From positions 1 through 64,000 of the forward strand of contig JAMLHN010000014.1 in NCBI GenBank assembly GCA_023957115.1: a stretch of DNA of 64,000 bases, read 5' to 3'. Under the pieces are notes generated by a model that worked only from the letters and a program-made list of their open reading frames with translations, made no database searches and was not told the DNA's origin. Below, one piece after another: positions 1 to 8,422 of the stretch (position 1 is its first letter; every line of letters begins with the position of its first letter). The translations under genes and the position numbers were made by a program. This DNA comes from Thermomicrobiales bacterium. Its GTDB lineage: Bacteria; Chloroflexota; Chloroflexia; Thermomicrobiales; UBA6265.

Positions 1-52
1 GATCGGAGCAACTGCATTGGGACGAAGGAGCCGGCACCACGTTCTTCTCAAG

Positions 53-124
53 GCCCAGGGTCCAAGACGCAGGACACCGTTCCTAACTCCTAAATCCCAA
101 CTCCTAACTCCCCAATCCCGAATC
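53..124. repeat. Degenerate 7-bp tandem repeats, two families side by side
   Basis: Left part reads as heptamers CAGGGTC, CAAGACG, CAGGACA. Right part (from 81) reads TCCTAAC, TCCTAAA, TCCCAAC, TCCTAAC, TCCCCAA, TCCCGAA. Units differ mainly by transitions but keep an exact 7-bp period. The same two families recur in many intergenic gaps of the window. The tract lies just upstream of the ECF sigma gene. No other gene is seen in bases 1-170. Confidence 0.8.
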
Positions 125-170
125 CTTTTCGCGCCAACTCCGTCATATTGGGTGGAGGAACCAGTACCGA

Positions 171-788
171 ATGGTTGGCGAAGGACGATATCTCCATTTG
201 AATACCGAGATGTTCGGCAACGAGACGGCGGAACAGCGGCAGATCGAAGCGGCCAAGCGCGATCCGAATGCGTTCGCACCCCTCTATGCCATGTACTTCG
301 ATCCAATCTATCGCTACTGCTATCTCCGGCTGCACCATCGGGAGCTGGCCGCGGATGCCTCCAGCCAGACCTTTCTCAAAGCGCTGGCCGGAATCGGCGG
401 ATTCCGGTCCGGGTCGTTCAAGAGCTGGCTCTATGCAATTGCCCGCAATGTCACCATCGACATGATGCGCGCCGCGCGCCCACAGGTCGATCTGACCCAT
501 GCGGAGCTGGTGCAGGATCACGCCCCAACCCCCGAAGAGCATGCTCTGAGCGTGGACGACCGCGACCGGCTCTGGAGCGCCTTGCAGCAGTTGACCGATG
601 AGCAGCGCGAGGTGTTGGAGCTGCGATTGGCCGGGTTGTCCGGCAAGGAGATCGCGGAGGCGACACACCGCAGCCTGACCGCGACCAAGAGCATTCAATT
701 TCGCGCGCTTTCCCGGCTCCGTACCGTACTGGAGCTGGAGGCCGGCGGCCCGTCGATTCTTCCCAGCGATGGAGCAACGAACCGATGA
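171..788 (+). CDS. ECF-type RNA polymerase sigma-70 family factor
   Basis: About 205 residues, the usual length of an extracytoplasmic-function sigma factor. The N-terminal half holds a region-2 fold (core binding and -10 recognition, around FDPIYRYCYLRL, then SFKSWLYAIARNVTIDMMR). The C-terminal half holds region 4 with a helix-turn-helix (LTDEQREVLELRLAGLSGKEIAEA, residues about 145-170). It should direct core polymerase to a small stress regulon. The next gene overlaps it by 4 bases (ATGA) and codes for a single-pass membrane protein, the classic sigma/anti-sigma arrangement. Start: ATG 171 has a GGAGG some 13 bases upstream; ATG 210 is a reasonable alternative because the first 13 residues look unconserved. 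The cognate promoter is unknown. Confidence 0.88.
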   Translation: MVGEGRYLHLNTEMFGNETAEQRQIEAAKRDPNAFAPLYAMYFDPIYRYCYLRLHHRELAADASSQTFLKALAGIGGFRSGSFKSWLYAIARNVTIDMMRAARPQVDLTHAELVQDHAPTPEEHALSVDDRDRLWSALQQLTDEQREVLELRLAGLSGKEIAEATHRSLTATKSIQFRALSRLRTVLELEAGGPSILPSDGATNR

Positions 789-1711
789 CCTTCTTCCGAC
801 GCGAGGCCGACCGCCTCGATTCCTACCTCGATGATCAAGTGGCGGGACGAACGATCGATCCGGACGATCAGCGTCTCGATCCCACGCTGATCGAAACATG
901 GACCTGGGCAACGACGGCTCTGGCACAGACCCCGTCCGATCCCATCGCGAAATCAGACACCTGGAGAACGATCATGCAGGCACAATCTGCCGCGGCCGGA
1001 CTGCCGGCTGTGGCGCCGAATCCGCCGGCCCGGCGGTACAACGAGCCGACCGCTCCCCGCTGGAGCCACCGGGCAATGGCCTTCGTCGGCACGGCTGCCC
1101 TGGCGGCCGGTCTGGCCGTGGGCATTGTCGGGTACGACCGCTTTAGCGGAGGTGGCGTTCCGAATGAGCCGACCTCGATTCCAGCCGCCTCTTTCTTCCT
1201 GCCAGGAACACCGGAAGCGACTGGGTGCGATGTTCCTCGACGGGAACCAGGCGCGATCGAAAAGATCATGGAAACGCCGCCATCGCAGACGCCGTATTTC
1301 CCCCGGATCAACCAGAATCCGCTGACCGACCCACTGGTTGGAACGAGCGGAAGTGCCGGCGCCGTCGACGGCACCAGCCTCTGGATGAACTCCTCACCGG
1401 ACGACAGCGTGCAGGAGGATATTCAGCAGGCGCTCGATATGCTCCACGCCTGTCGCGCGTTCGCGCTGGACTCGCAGGGGCGCGTCGATATGGAGGGCCC
1501 GTACTTCTCGCTCTACAGCGACGATTACTTCCGGCGCGAGCTGAATGGCTTTGTGCAGGCGGGACTCGATCTCCAGATCAACAGCTTCTGGTTGCCGTCC
1601 GCGAAACCGGTCGTGCTCGAACTCGCAAGCTGCTGGACGGCGAGCAAGTTCGGTCGTAACGAGCCGGGTGGCAACGGCGACACATCGCGGGTGCTCGATG
1701 GTTCCCGGTGA
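785..1711 (+). CDS. Putative anti-sigma factor-like membrane protein, probably truncated by a lesion near its end
   Basis: Overlaps the sigma gene by 4 bases, so translation is likely coupled. Residues 1-95 are hydrophilic and presumably cytosolic, a membrane segment follows at about 98-118 (FVGTAALAAGLAVGIVGY), and the rest would be outside the cell. The outer part (about 200-300) resembles small NTF2-like or sensor domains but no family is certain. No zinc-binding anti-sigma motif is evident. The frame ends at a TGA at 1709, yet the same frame continues with plausible sequence for 12 codons, and the next open frame (1747-2220) is an exported-type domain without a signal peptide. I infer the two were one protein of about 480 residues, now split by a stop and a frameshift or by assembly errors. 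Confidence 0.6.
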   Translation: MTFFRREADRLDSYLDDQVAGRTIDPDDQRLDPTLIETWTWATTALAQTPSDPIAKSDTWRTIMQAQSAAAGLPAVAPNPPARRYNEPTAPRWSHRAMAFVGTAALAAGLAVGIVGYDRFSGGGVPNEPTSIPAASFFLPGTPEATGCDVPRREPGAIEKIMETPPSQTPYFPRINQNPLTDPLVGTSGSAGAVDGTSLWMNSSPDDSVQEDIQQALDMLHACRAFALDSQGRVDMEGPYFSLYSDDYFRRELNGFVQAGLDLQINSFWLPSAKPVVLELASCWTASKFGRNEPGGNGDTSRVLDGSR

Positions 1712-1746
1712 GGATGGTTTTGGTATATCGATGAGAAGTCGGCCGG

Positions 1747-2220
1747 ATGACCGAACCGCAGGTCGATGCGGCTGGTACGCCGATTGTCGATCAGGAGGAG
1801 ATCTCCGCCCGAGCGACCGAATACGCATCCACCCCCGTGACCGATCGTTTCCCGCAAGAGCTGACCGTCTCGGTTGCCGATATCGCGGAGGCCAATGTGG
1901 ATCCATGGATCTGCGATGAGCAGGACGGCACCCCGGTTCCCTGCTCGACCGGCGGTCTCCAACGGCTGGGCCCGTGGGTATATAACGAGATCCCGGCCGA
2001 TCTGCCCTTTGCCTTCACCTTCGTCAACACGAGTGAGTTCTCCACCCACATTGTCTCACCGGAGCTGGGAATCGATGCCGAGGTTCCTGGAGGGGAGCAG
2101 ATCACGGTCGAGGTCGAAGCCGATCCGGGCATGTACACGATCGAGTTCACCCAGGGTGACGCGACGTCGAGCTGGACCTTCCAGTTCGAGCCGGAGGACG
2201 GCCGATTCAGTATGGGGTAG
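1747..2220 (+). CDS. Cupredoxin-like domain, likely the C-terminal part of the preceding membrane protein
   Basis: 157 residues. The second half (about 85-150) has the beta-rich rhythm of cupredoxin-like domains (FVNTSEFSTHIVSPELGI, then a PGGEQITVEVEADPGMYTIEF stretch seen in pieces), but the usual copper-binding Cys and Met are not visible, so metal binding is doubtful. It has no signal peptide or membrane segment, which would be odd for such a domain on its own. It lies 35 bases after the stop of the anti-sigma-like gene in another frame. The simplest reading is the extracellular sensor end of that protein separated by a frameshift. A free-standing gene starting at this ATG cannot be excluded; no good ribosome binding site is seen. 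Confidence 0.5.
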   Translation: MTEPQVDAAGTPIVDQEEISARATEYASTPVTDRFPQELTVSVADIAEANVDPWICDEQDGTPVPCSTGGLQRLGPWVYNEIPADLPFAFTFVNTSEFSTHIVSPELGIDAEVPGGEQITVEVEADPGMYTIEFTQGDATSSWTFQFEPEDGRFSMG

Positions 2221-2245
2221 ACCAGCCCATTTCTTCCCCACCTCA

Positions 2246-2285
2246 CCGAATGCCGGGCAGCCAGTCGCCCGGCATTCGGCTTTTT
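2246..2285 (+). terminator. Rho-independent terminator of the sigma operon
   Basis: Perfect 13-bp stem (2246-2258 pairs with 2267-2279), 8-base loop, then C and five T (2281-2285). It lies 26 bases after the stop of the cupredoxin-like frame. Confidence 0.9.
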
Positions 2286-2354
2286 GATTCCGCGGGGTGA
2301 AGGCGCCCCTGCCGTTTACCGTAACCTTGCGACACGATCCTGTACGCTCCGAGG

Positions 2355-3812
2355 ATGACCACATCCGCGAAACTCGACCAGCCCAGGAAACGCACCCAGA
2401 AGATGCCCTCCTATCGGTCGGTGTTGCAGCACACGTCGGTCCAGATCGTTGCGCTGTCACGGTTTCTCTCCCGCATGGGCGGTCAGACGCTCAGCTACGG
2501 GATCATGGTCTTTCTGGCCGCCGCGGGTGCGAGCCAGCTCGAGATCTCGCTGGCCAACTCGGCATCGTTTCTGGCCGCGCTCCTCTTTGGTCTTCAGGGG
2601 GGATTGCTGGCCGACTCCCGGCCGAAACGCCAGATCCTCATGCTCGGGTTTGCCGTCCAGGCGCTGCTTTGCTTCGTCATCCCCTTCACCATCGGGACCG
2701 ATATCGGGGCGTTGCTTTTCGTCATCTTTGTTACCAGCGCCATCACCCAGGTCGTCACTCCGGGAATGAAGTCGATCGTGGCGATCGTCTCCACGCCGGC
2801 GGAAGTGGCCACCACCGGCGCGCTGGTGAACATCATCGGGTCGCTCGGATCGGCGGTTGGATCGGCCTTCATCGCGCCAGTCCTCATCAGAAGCTCCGGG
2901 ATCGAAGCCATTCTGATCGCGGCCGGCATCCTCTTTTCCCTGAGTGCGGTTCGTATCTACCGCCTGCCGGTGGCGGAGCGCAAAGGAAGAAAAGCGGAAT
3001 CGAAACGTTTGCGCGATCTGAACTGGAAACCGCAGGCGCTTTCGCTGAAGTACAACGCCGAATGGATCATGGCCAACCGGCCGGTTGCGTCGATGCTGCT
3101 GGTCGGGGGACTTTCCGGTGCGTTGTACCAGGGAATCAACACTCTGTTCCCAGTCTATGTGCGTGAGGTGCTCCATGCCGATCCGACCAACAGCATCTTT
3201 ATCTACGCCCCGTCCGGCATCGGGTATCTGATCGGCGCTTTTGGCTCGCCCTGGCTCATCCGCTGGTTCGGCGAACGGCGGGTCGCGGTCTGGTCGCTGG
3301 TCATGATGGCGATCGGTATGACGTTGTTGGGCGGTATCGACCTGGTGGCCGCCCCACTGTCGGTGGTGAGCCCGCTTCGACTGCTCGATGTCTTTCTGGA
3401 CACCCCCCTCAGCCAACCGGTGCTGGCCGCGGGGGTTGCCGCGATCCCCGCCAATCTCGGCTCGACGGCCGCCAGTCAGGCTGTACAGGTCTATGTGAAC
3501 CGGAATGTTCCGGTGCGGACGCAGGGCGGTATCTTCGGCCTGGAGCAGGTGCAGGAAAACGGGCTCAATCTGGTTTCCGTTTTCCTGCTCGGGTTGGTGG
3601 CGACCGTCACCGGACCGCAATATGTTTTCCTCTTTGCTCCCGTTGTGGTGACCGCGGTCGTATTTGGATTGCTCCGGTACGCCGTTCGACACACCACAGG
3701 AGAGACTCCGGAGTTTTCCGAAAGCATCGATTTCTTTGTCGAAGATGTTCCCCCGCAGAAGATCAAGCAGGTACGATCATCCCGTAAACGAAGGAAATCG
3801 TCGTCCCGGTAG
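2355..3812 (+). CDS. MFS transporter (multidrug/enterobactin-exporter-like)
   Basis: 485 residues with about 10-12 hydrophobic membrane segments spread along the whole length and a basic tail (RSSRKRRKSSSR). The N-terminal segments (FLSRMGGQTLSYGIMVFLAA, then GLQGGLLADSRPKRQ) match the loop 2-3 signature region of the major facilitator superfamily, of the EntS/MFS_3 style. It should export a small molecule using the proton gradient; the substrate cannot be read. It is monocistronic in appearance, with a terminator just upstream. ATG 2355 is used here; ATG 2403 is an alternative that removes a charged leader. Confidence 0.82.
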   Translation: MTTSAKLDQPRKRTQKMPSYRSVLQHTSVQIVALSRFLSRMGGQTLSYGIMVFLAAAGASQLEISLANSASFLAALLFGLQGGLLADSRPKRQILMLGFAVQALLCFVIPFTIGTDIGALLFVIFVTSAITQVVTPGMKSIVAIVSTPAEVATTGALVNIIGSLGSAVGSAFIAPVLIRSSGIEAILIAAGILFSLSAVRIYRLPVAERKGRKAESKRLRDLNWKPQALSLKYNAEWIMANRPVASMLLVGGLSGALYQGINTLFPVYVREVLHADPTNSIFIYAPSGIGYLIGAFGSPWLIRWFGERRVAVWSLVMMAIGMTLLGGIDLVAAPLSVVSPLRLLDVFLDTPLSQPVLAAGVAAIPANLGSTAASQAVQVYVNRNVPVRTQGGIFGLEQVQENGLNLVSVFLLGLVATVTGPQYVFLFAPVVVTAVVFGLLRYAVRHTTGETPEFSESIDFFVEDVPPQKIKQVRSSRKRRKSSSR

Positions 3813-4020
3813 CAGATCCGACGACAAACGAATAGGTGTAGTACAGGACCTCCGGGTCCTGCTGTGGCCCGGGAGTTCCGATTCCTGCGGTATCCGCGCA
3901 AGGCAGGCGGGAGATCCGCAGCACACATTGGCCGGTGGAATCCAATCGCACCCCAGAGCAGGTCCGATGGCACAATTGCCGGCATGACGATCGTGGTTGG
4001 AGTCAGAAGGATTGGAAATC

Positions 4021-4284
4021 ATGTCAGTTGCCGACACATCCCCAGCGGTCAGGATCGCGTTCTGTTTCGAATGCGGGTTTACCCGCCGGGCGAACAAGCT
4101 GGCCGGCGATGTCATGGAAGAGTTTGGGGACTTTTTGCCGGGTGGCGTTACGATCGTGCCAGGGGAACGGGAGATCTTCGATGTCTGGCTCGATGACCGG
4201 CTCCTCTTCTCCCGCAAGAAGGCCGGTCGATTTCCGAACGAGCGCGAGGTCGAGGATCAATTGATCGAGATCCTCGAAGGATAA
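4021..4284 (+). CDS. Rdx / SelT-SelW-SelH family thioredoxin-fold protein
   Basis: About 87 residues, right for this family. It begins with a beta strand followed by the redox motif C-F-E-C (the CxxC/CxxU position of selenoprotein W relatives) and ends with the family's G-x-F-x-V and LFSRKKAGRFPNE-type segment (here FDVWLDDRLLFSRKKAGRFP). This copy uses Cys rather than selenocysteine. Family members are thought to be thiol-disulfide proteins of unknown partner. Start chosen at ATG 4021, which has AGAAGG about 11 bases upstream; an upstream TTG at 3997 is less likely. It lies 9 bases before the rRNA methyltransferase, so the two may be co-transcribed. Confidence 0.8.
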   Translation: MSVADTSPAVRIAFCFECGFTRRANKLAGDVMEEFGDFLPGGVTIVPGEREIFDVWLDDRLLFSRKKAGRFPNEREVEDQLIEILEG

Positions 4285-4293
4285 CGAGACGTC

Positions 4294-5685
4294 ATGTCCA
4301 CGCCGCCACTTCCCACCGCATACGTCGAGCGCATGACGTCGCTTCTCGGGGATGAGGCGGAGGCGTTCTTTGCGTCCTACGACCGACCGGCGCGTTCCGG
4401 ACTGCGGGTCAATCTGCACAAGATCTCTGCGGATGAGTTTCGGGATCGGTCTCCGTGGGAGTTGGAGCCGGTGCCCTGGTGCCCGGAGGGGTTCTATCTG
4501 CCGGAAGACGCGCCCGCGGGGAAACACCCCTGGCATGCGGCTGGGCTCTACTACCTGCAGGAACCGTCGGCGATGGCGCCGGTCGAGCAACTCCCGCTCA
4601 CAACGGGCGCCTGGTTTGCCGATGTCTGCGCCTCCCCCGGGGGGAAGTCGACTCAAATCGAGCCGCGTATGACGCAAGGCTCTCTGCTCGTTTCGAACGA
4701 AGTCGTCGGGAGCCGGATCAAACCGCTTGGAGAGAATCTGGAGCGCTGGGGCGCCGACGAGGCGGTCATCACCAGTCTCGAAGTGCGACGGCTGGCCGAG
4801 ATTCTGCCGAACATGTTCGATTACGTGTTGGTCGATGCGCCCTGTTCCGGCGAGGGGCTCTTCCGGCGGTCGCCCGAGGCGCGGGCGGAATGGTCGATCG
4901 CGCATGTGGAAGGATCGGCCCGGCGACAGCGCGCATTGCTCGAACAGGCCGCGAAGCTGGTCGGCGTCGAGGGAACGCTGGTCTATAGCACGTGCACTTT
5001 CGCTCCGGAAGAAAACGAGCAGGTGATTGCCAACTTTCTGTACGATCATCTCGAATGGAGTCTTGCGCCGATCGAGGGATTCGCGCCCGGTCATTCGGAT
5101 TGGGACGAACGCGGATTCGATCTTTCCGAGATGGCTCGGCTCTGGCCGCACCAGCTGGAAGGGGACGGTCACACGATTGCCCGGTTGGTGCGGAGTGGGG
5201 CCGACCCCATGGAGGATCCGCAGGCGATCTTCGAAGCGGTGAAGGAAGCCCCGCCAGCCGCTCAGGACGCATTCAGTGCGTTCGTGGTGGACTCCATTCC
5301 GTCGTTCGTGGCCGACAGCGTTCTGATGCAGCAGGGTGAGCTGCTCATGCTGCTCCCGTCGCAAGCGACGGACCTCAACGCGCTACCGATGGTGCGCAAG
5401 GGCGTCTGGGCCGGAACGTTTTCTGGGGGACGTTTTACCCCGGCGCATGGATTGGCGATGCTCCTGACCCCGCAGATGTGCCGTCTGACGGAAGCGCTCG
5501 ATTTCGAGGAAGCGGCGCGGTACCTCTCGGGCGAAACGCTGACGAAACCGGGAAAACCCGGTTGGGTGCTGATTGCCTTCGACGGCTTCCCCCTCGGTTG
5601 GGGTAAACGCTCCGGCGATGTCATCAAGAACCACTATCCCAAGGGCCTACGCCGCCCGGTCGCGTCGTGGCTGAGCGCTCGCTAG
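4294..5685 (+). CDS. RsmB/RsmF-type (NOP2/Sun) rRNA m5C methyltransferase
   Basis: 463 residues. It has the SAM-binding motif I (DVCASPGGKSTQ, about residues 110-121), motif IV with the catalytic-site cysteine (LVDAPCSGEG, about 181-190) and motif VI with the nucleophilic cysteine (YSTCTFAPEENE, about 230-241). A C-terminal segment of about 170 residues ending WGKRSGDVIKNHYPKGLR fits the RsmF-type RNA-binding tail. The length and this tail favour RsmF-like 16S rRNA cytosine-5 methylation over RsmB. The exact target base cannot be told from sequence. It follows the Rdx gene closely and is followed by repeat-filled DNA. Confidence 0.88.
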   Translation: MSTPPLPTAYVERMTSLLGDEAEAFFASYDRPARSGLRVNLHKISADEFRDRSPWELEPVPWCPEGFYLPEDAPAGKHPWHAAGLYYLQEPSAMAPVEQLPLTTGAWFADVCASPGGKSTQIEPRMTQGSLLVSNEVVGSRIKPLGENLERWGADEAVITSLEVRRLAEILPNMFDYVLVDAPCSGEGLFRRSPEARAEWSIAHVEGSARRQRALLEQAAKLVGVEGTLVYSTCTFAPEENEQVIANFLYDHLEWSLAPIEGFAPGHSDWDERGFDLSEMARLWPHQLEGDGHTIARLVRSGADPMEDPQAIFEAVKEAPPAAQDAFSAFVVDSIPSFVADSVLMQQGELLMLLPSQATDLNALPMVRKGVWAGTFSGGRFTPAHGLAMLLTPQMCRLTEALDFEEAARYLSGETLTKPGKPGWVLIAFDGFPLGWGKRSGDVIKNHYPKGLRRPVASWLSAR

Positions 5686-6132
5686 CGCACGAGCAGGCGG
5701 CTGACAGCACGCAGCACGCAGATTTTCATACGTAGCCACCGGCCCTTTGCCGACGAAAGTCGCTCGGTTCACCCGCCGTCATCCCGGATAACCCACGTAC
5801 GCGTCCTGGAGTTTGAGCTCCTGACTTCAGTCTGGAGCTCTGATATCTGGGGAGTTGCTTAGGAATCGCCTCACTCCCAACCCCCGGCAGGGCACAACGT
5901 TCCTGCCCTACGCTCCCGATGCCGGGAGAAGGAAGGGGGCTACGCACCAAATCACTGGACATCGGACCCTGGGCACTGGGCCCGTTTTCAAACCTGCCCT
6001 ACCAGCCAATCTCGTCCGGACGGCATGGTAATCTTGCGGAACAAAAGGAACTTTTTCACACGTCGGTTGAAGGTGCGTACCGTCGCATCTCGGGCGCATT
6101 CGTCTGCGTTCGGAAATGAAGGAGTTTTGGGA
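5686..6132. other. Repeat-filled intergenic region
   Basis: Holds three repeat types and no convincing gene: heptamers of the GCAGCAC family (5691-5722), the REP-like palindromic element (5866-5941), and heptamers of the CTGGACA/CTGGGCC family (5955-5984). A ribosome binding site AAGGAG at about 6119-6124 serves the binding protein that follows. Confidence 0.7.
5866..5941. repeat. REP-like palindromic element, copy 1
   Basis: Starts CGCCTCACTCCCAACCCCC and ends GGGAGAAGGAAGGGGG, with a nested hairpin GGGC...GCCC around AACGTTCCT. Related elements occur at about 21038-21090, 55623-55672 and (reverse strand) 60914-60957. The core AACGTTCCTGCCCTA is also found at 37206-37220. Confidence 0.65.
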
Positions 6133-7194
6133 ATGACTCAGTTCGATCAGTCCGTGGATCGTCGTACCGTGCTGCGCCGAGGCGCCCTTGGCGGGTTGTC
6201 GCTGGCCGCGCTTGCGGCCGCTGGTGTCACGCTTCGGCCGGAGGGCTCGGCCGCGCAGGATATTACCTGTCCGCCAATCGAGCCACGGGTGGTCGAGGGA
6301 ACCCCCGAGCCGATGAGCGGTATGAGGATCGGCGTTTCGGTCGCTTATCTCTCGGTTCCGTTCTATGCGAATTTCAAGACCGGTCTCGAAGACGGCGCCA
6401 CCCGGTTCGGGTTCGAATACGATCTGCGCGATGGCGGCGGCGGCGACCTGGCGGTCGAAGTCGGCAACGTCCAGGACTTCATCGCGCAGGGATACGATCT
6501 GATCCTGCTGACCCCCTCCGGCGAAGGGATCATTCCGGGCATCATCGAAGCCAACAATGCCGGTATCCCGGTGATCGAGGTCAATAACCAGGCTGGATTC
6601 CCCAGTGACGAGGCCGACGTCGTGACCTATGTCGGGGCGGACGATGTCGAGTACGGCCGCCAGCAGGCCCGCTTGCTCAACCAGCTCTTCGGCGACGAAC
6701 CGGCCCGCATCGGGTACGTTCAGGGCATTACCGGCACCTCGCCACAGATCAACCGCTCGCAGGGATTCGACGAGGTTCTGGCCGAGTTCCCGCAGTACGA
6801 GATTCTCGCAACGGTCACCAACGACTTCGACAGCGCCAAGGCCTTGGCGGTCACCCAGGACCTGCTGACCCGCTTTCCGAAAGGCGAGCTCGATGTGATC
6901 GTGATGCAGGGACCGGAAGGCGTCGCCGCGGCGCAGTTCGCGCAGCAGAATGGTCGCGAAGAGGTGCAGTTCATCCTCGGCGACTACGACGCCGCCGTGC
7001 GCCAAGCGATCATCGACGGCTATGTGGCCGGTACGGTCAACCAGGATCCGTATCCGCAGGCGTTCGAGGGCATGCACATGGCATGGCTCTACCTGAACGG
7101 CCAGGAGAGCGAGATCCCGATGCCCTTCTTCCAGGACCTGCCGATCATTACCGCCGAAAACGCCGAAGCGGTTCCCCCCTCCTGGGGCTGCTAG
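6133..7194 (+). CDS. Sugar ABC transporter substrate-binding protein (RbsB-type, periplasmic-binding 4 domain)
   Basis: 353 residues from ATG 6133, which is preceded by AAGGAG at the right distance. The N-terminus carries a twin-arginine style leader (VDRRTVLRRGALGG then a hydrophobic stretch). The mature part has the ribose/galactose-binding fold: FYANFKTGLEDGATRFG, then LLTPSGEGIIPGIIEANNAG, then IPVIEVNNQ, YVGADDVEYGRQQA and the hinge region near VMQGPEGVAAAQ. It captures a monosaccharide or similar polyol outside the cell for the ATPase and permease encoded downstream. Two TIM-barrel genes sit between it and the ATPase, so they probably act on the imported compound. The ligand cannot be named. 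Confidence 0.88.
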   Translation: MTQFDQSVDRRTVLRRGALGGLSLAALAAAGVTLRPEGSAAQDITCPPIEPRVVEGTPEPMSGMRIGVSVAYLSVPFYANFKTGLEDGATRFGFEYDLRDGGGGDLAVEVGNVQDFIAQGYDLILLTPSGEGIIPGIIEANNAGIPVIEVNNQAGFPSDEADVVTYVGADDVEYGRQQARLLNQLFGDEPARIGYVQGITGTSPQINRSQGFDEVLAEFPQYEILATVTNDFDSAKALAVTQDLLTRFPKGELDVIVMQGPEGVAAAQFAQQNGREEVQFILGDYDAAVRQAIIDGYVAGTVNQDPYPQAFEGMHMAWLYLNGQESEIPMPFFQDLPIITAENAEAVPPSWGC

Positions 7195-7203
7195 AACCGG
7201 GCA

Positions 7204-7270
7204 ATCAGCAGACAGCAGTCAGCAGCCAGCAATGCGGCTCTGACTGCTGATTGCTGATAGCTGGCTGCTC
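7204..7270. repeat. Inverted heptamer repeats (CAGCAGN family)
   Basis: Left arm: CAGCAGA, CAGCAGT, CAGCAGC, CAGCAAT. Right arm: GACTGCT, GATTGCT, GATAGCT, GGCTGCT. The arms are complementary and can form a long imperfect hairpin. It ends 4 bases before the next start codon and fills the place of its ribosome binding site. Confidence 0.85.
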
Positions 7271-7273
7271 CGT

Positions 7274-8422
7274 ATGCAGATCGCGATGAAGGTCTACGAC
7301 CTGCAATGGTTTACGACCTATGGAATGAGCTACGCCGAAGCCGCCGAGCAGCTTGCCGCTGATGGGGTGACGGTCGTCATGACCCAAAACCGGTTCGATC
7401 CGTTACCGAGCTCGGGGGTCGATCAAAGCGCCTACCTCGCCACCTATGGCGACCGGATCGCGTCCTACGACGATCTGGCCTGGGTCGAGGCGGTACGCGC
7501 CGCCGGGATGGAAGCGCACCAGACCTCCGCGACCTTTTTCGATCCCGCCGCGCTCGAGCACTTTCCCGATGCGCGCCCGATCGATGCGCGGGGCGAACTC
7601 GATCGGGGAATCGACTGGTATACCGGCGTCTGTCCGACCCACGACGGATACCTGAACTGGAAGATCGACCGGATTCGGGCGGCGGTCGACGCCTACCGGC
7701 CCGAAGCGATGTTCCTGCAGTTCACCCGGTTCCCTGGATTCTGGGAGAACTGGACCTGGAACCCCGATTACGAATTTTCGGATGCGGACCGGTTTTGTTT
7801 CTGCGATCGGTGTCGCGGACTTTTTGCCGAGGCGACCGGATTCGTCCTGCCGGAGGGCGATCTGCCGACCCAGGCGCAGGCGATTCTCTCCGAAGCGCCG
7901 GATGCCTGGAATGCCTGGCGCGCGCAGCGGCTCAAGGACGATATCCAACAGATTGCGCGGGCAATGGAACCGGTTGGCGCACCGCCGCTCACCCTCAACA
8001 CCCTGCCATTTCCGCGTGCCGACTTCGATGGACGCGATGTCCGGCGCACCATCGTCGCGCAGGACCTGCCGCTGCTCAGTGACACGATCTCGACCTTCGA
8101 ATTGATGACCTATTTGCAGATCCTGCACCGGCCTACGTCGTGGGTCCGGGATGCAGTCGAGGACGTGCGCGCGCTGGTCGGCTCCGATCGGCGGATCGTG
8201 ACCACCATGCAGGTCGCCCCGCTCTACACGGATGGCATGCACGCGGTCCGCAAGCGTCCCAGCAATGTGACCGCCGATGATCTGCTCGAAGCGGGAACGA
8301 TTGCGCTCGAATCCGGGGTCGACGGGCTCGTCTTCTATCACTGGACCGACTTCCTGGAAGACGAAGCCGCCGGCGGCCGCAAACGGGCGGTGCTGCGCGA
8401 GCTTGCCCGGAGCGCGGCATGA
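7274..8422 (+). CDS. TIM-barrel protein, putative glycoside hydrolase-like enzyme
   Basis: 382 residues, no signal peptide, so cytosolic. Alternating strand-helix segments (VTVVMTQNRFDP, then AGMEAHQTSATFFDP, YRPEAMFLQFTRFPGFWENW) suggest a TIM barrel of the uncharacterised glycoside-hydrolase-like type. Near residue 178 it has a C-F-C-D-R-C cluster followed by RGLFAEATG. The same C-x-C-x2-C position is found in the next gene, indicating a shared fold. Its position between the binding protein and ATPase of a sugar importer suggests it processes the imported sugar. It overlaps the next gene by 4 bases. No Shine-Dalgarno sequence is seen because a heptamer hairpin occupies that position. The function is inference from context. 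Confidence 0.65.
   Translation: MQIAMKVYDLQWFTTYGMSYAEAAEQLAADGVTVVMTQNRFDPLPSSGVDQSAYLATYGDRIASYDDLAWVEAVRAAGMEAHQTSATFFDPAALEHFPDARPIDARGELDRGIDWYTGVCPTHDGYLNWKIDRIRAAVDAYRPEAMFLQFTRFPGFWENWTWNPDYEFSDADRFCFCDRCRGLFAEATGFVLPEGDLPTQAQAILSEAPDAWNAWRAQRLKDDIQQIARAMEPVGAPPLTLNTLPFPRADFDGRDVRRTIVAQDLPLLSDTISTFELMTYLQILHRPTSWVRDAVEDVRALVGSDRRIVTTMQVAPLYTDGMHAVRKRPSNVTADDLLEAGTIALESGVDGLVFYHWTDFLEDEAAGGRKRAVLRELARSAA

Noticed and set aside
2457..3692. Long minus-strand reading frame opposite the MFS gene
   Set aside because: It is rich in Arg, Asp, His and Gln without any domain, typical of the antisense of a GC-rich gene; the plus strand has a clear membrane transporter.
5726..5962. Minus-strand frame before the RbsB-type gene
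   Set aside because: It is composed of heptamer and REP-like repeats and has no recognisable domain.
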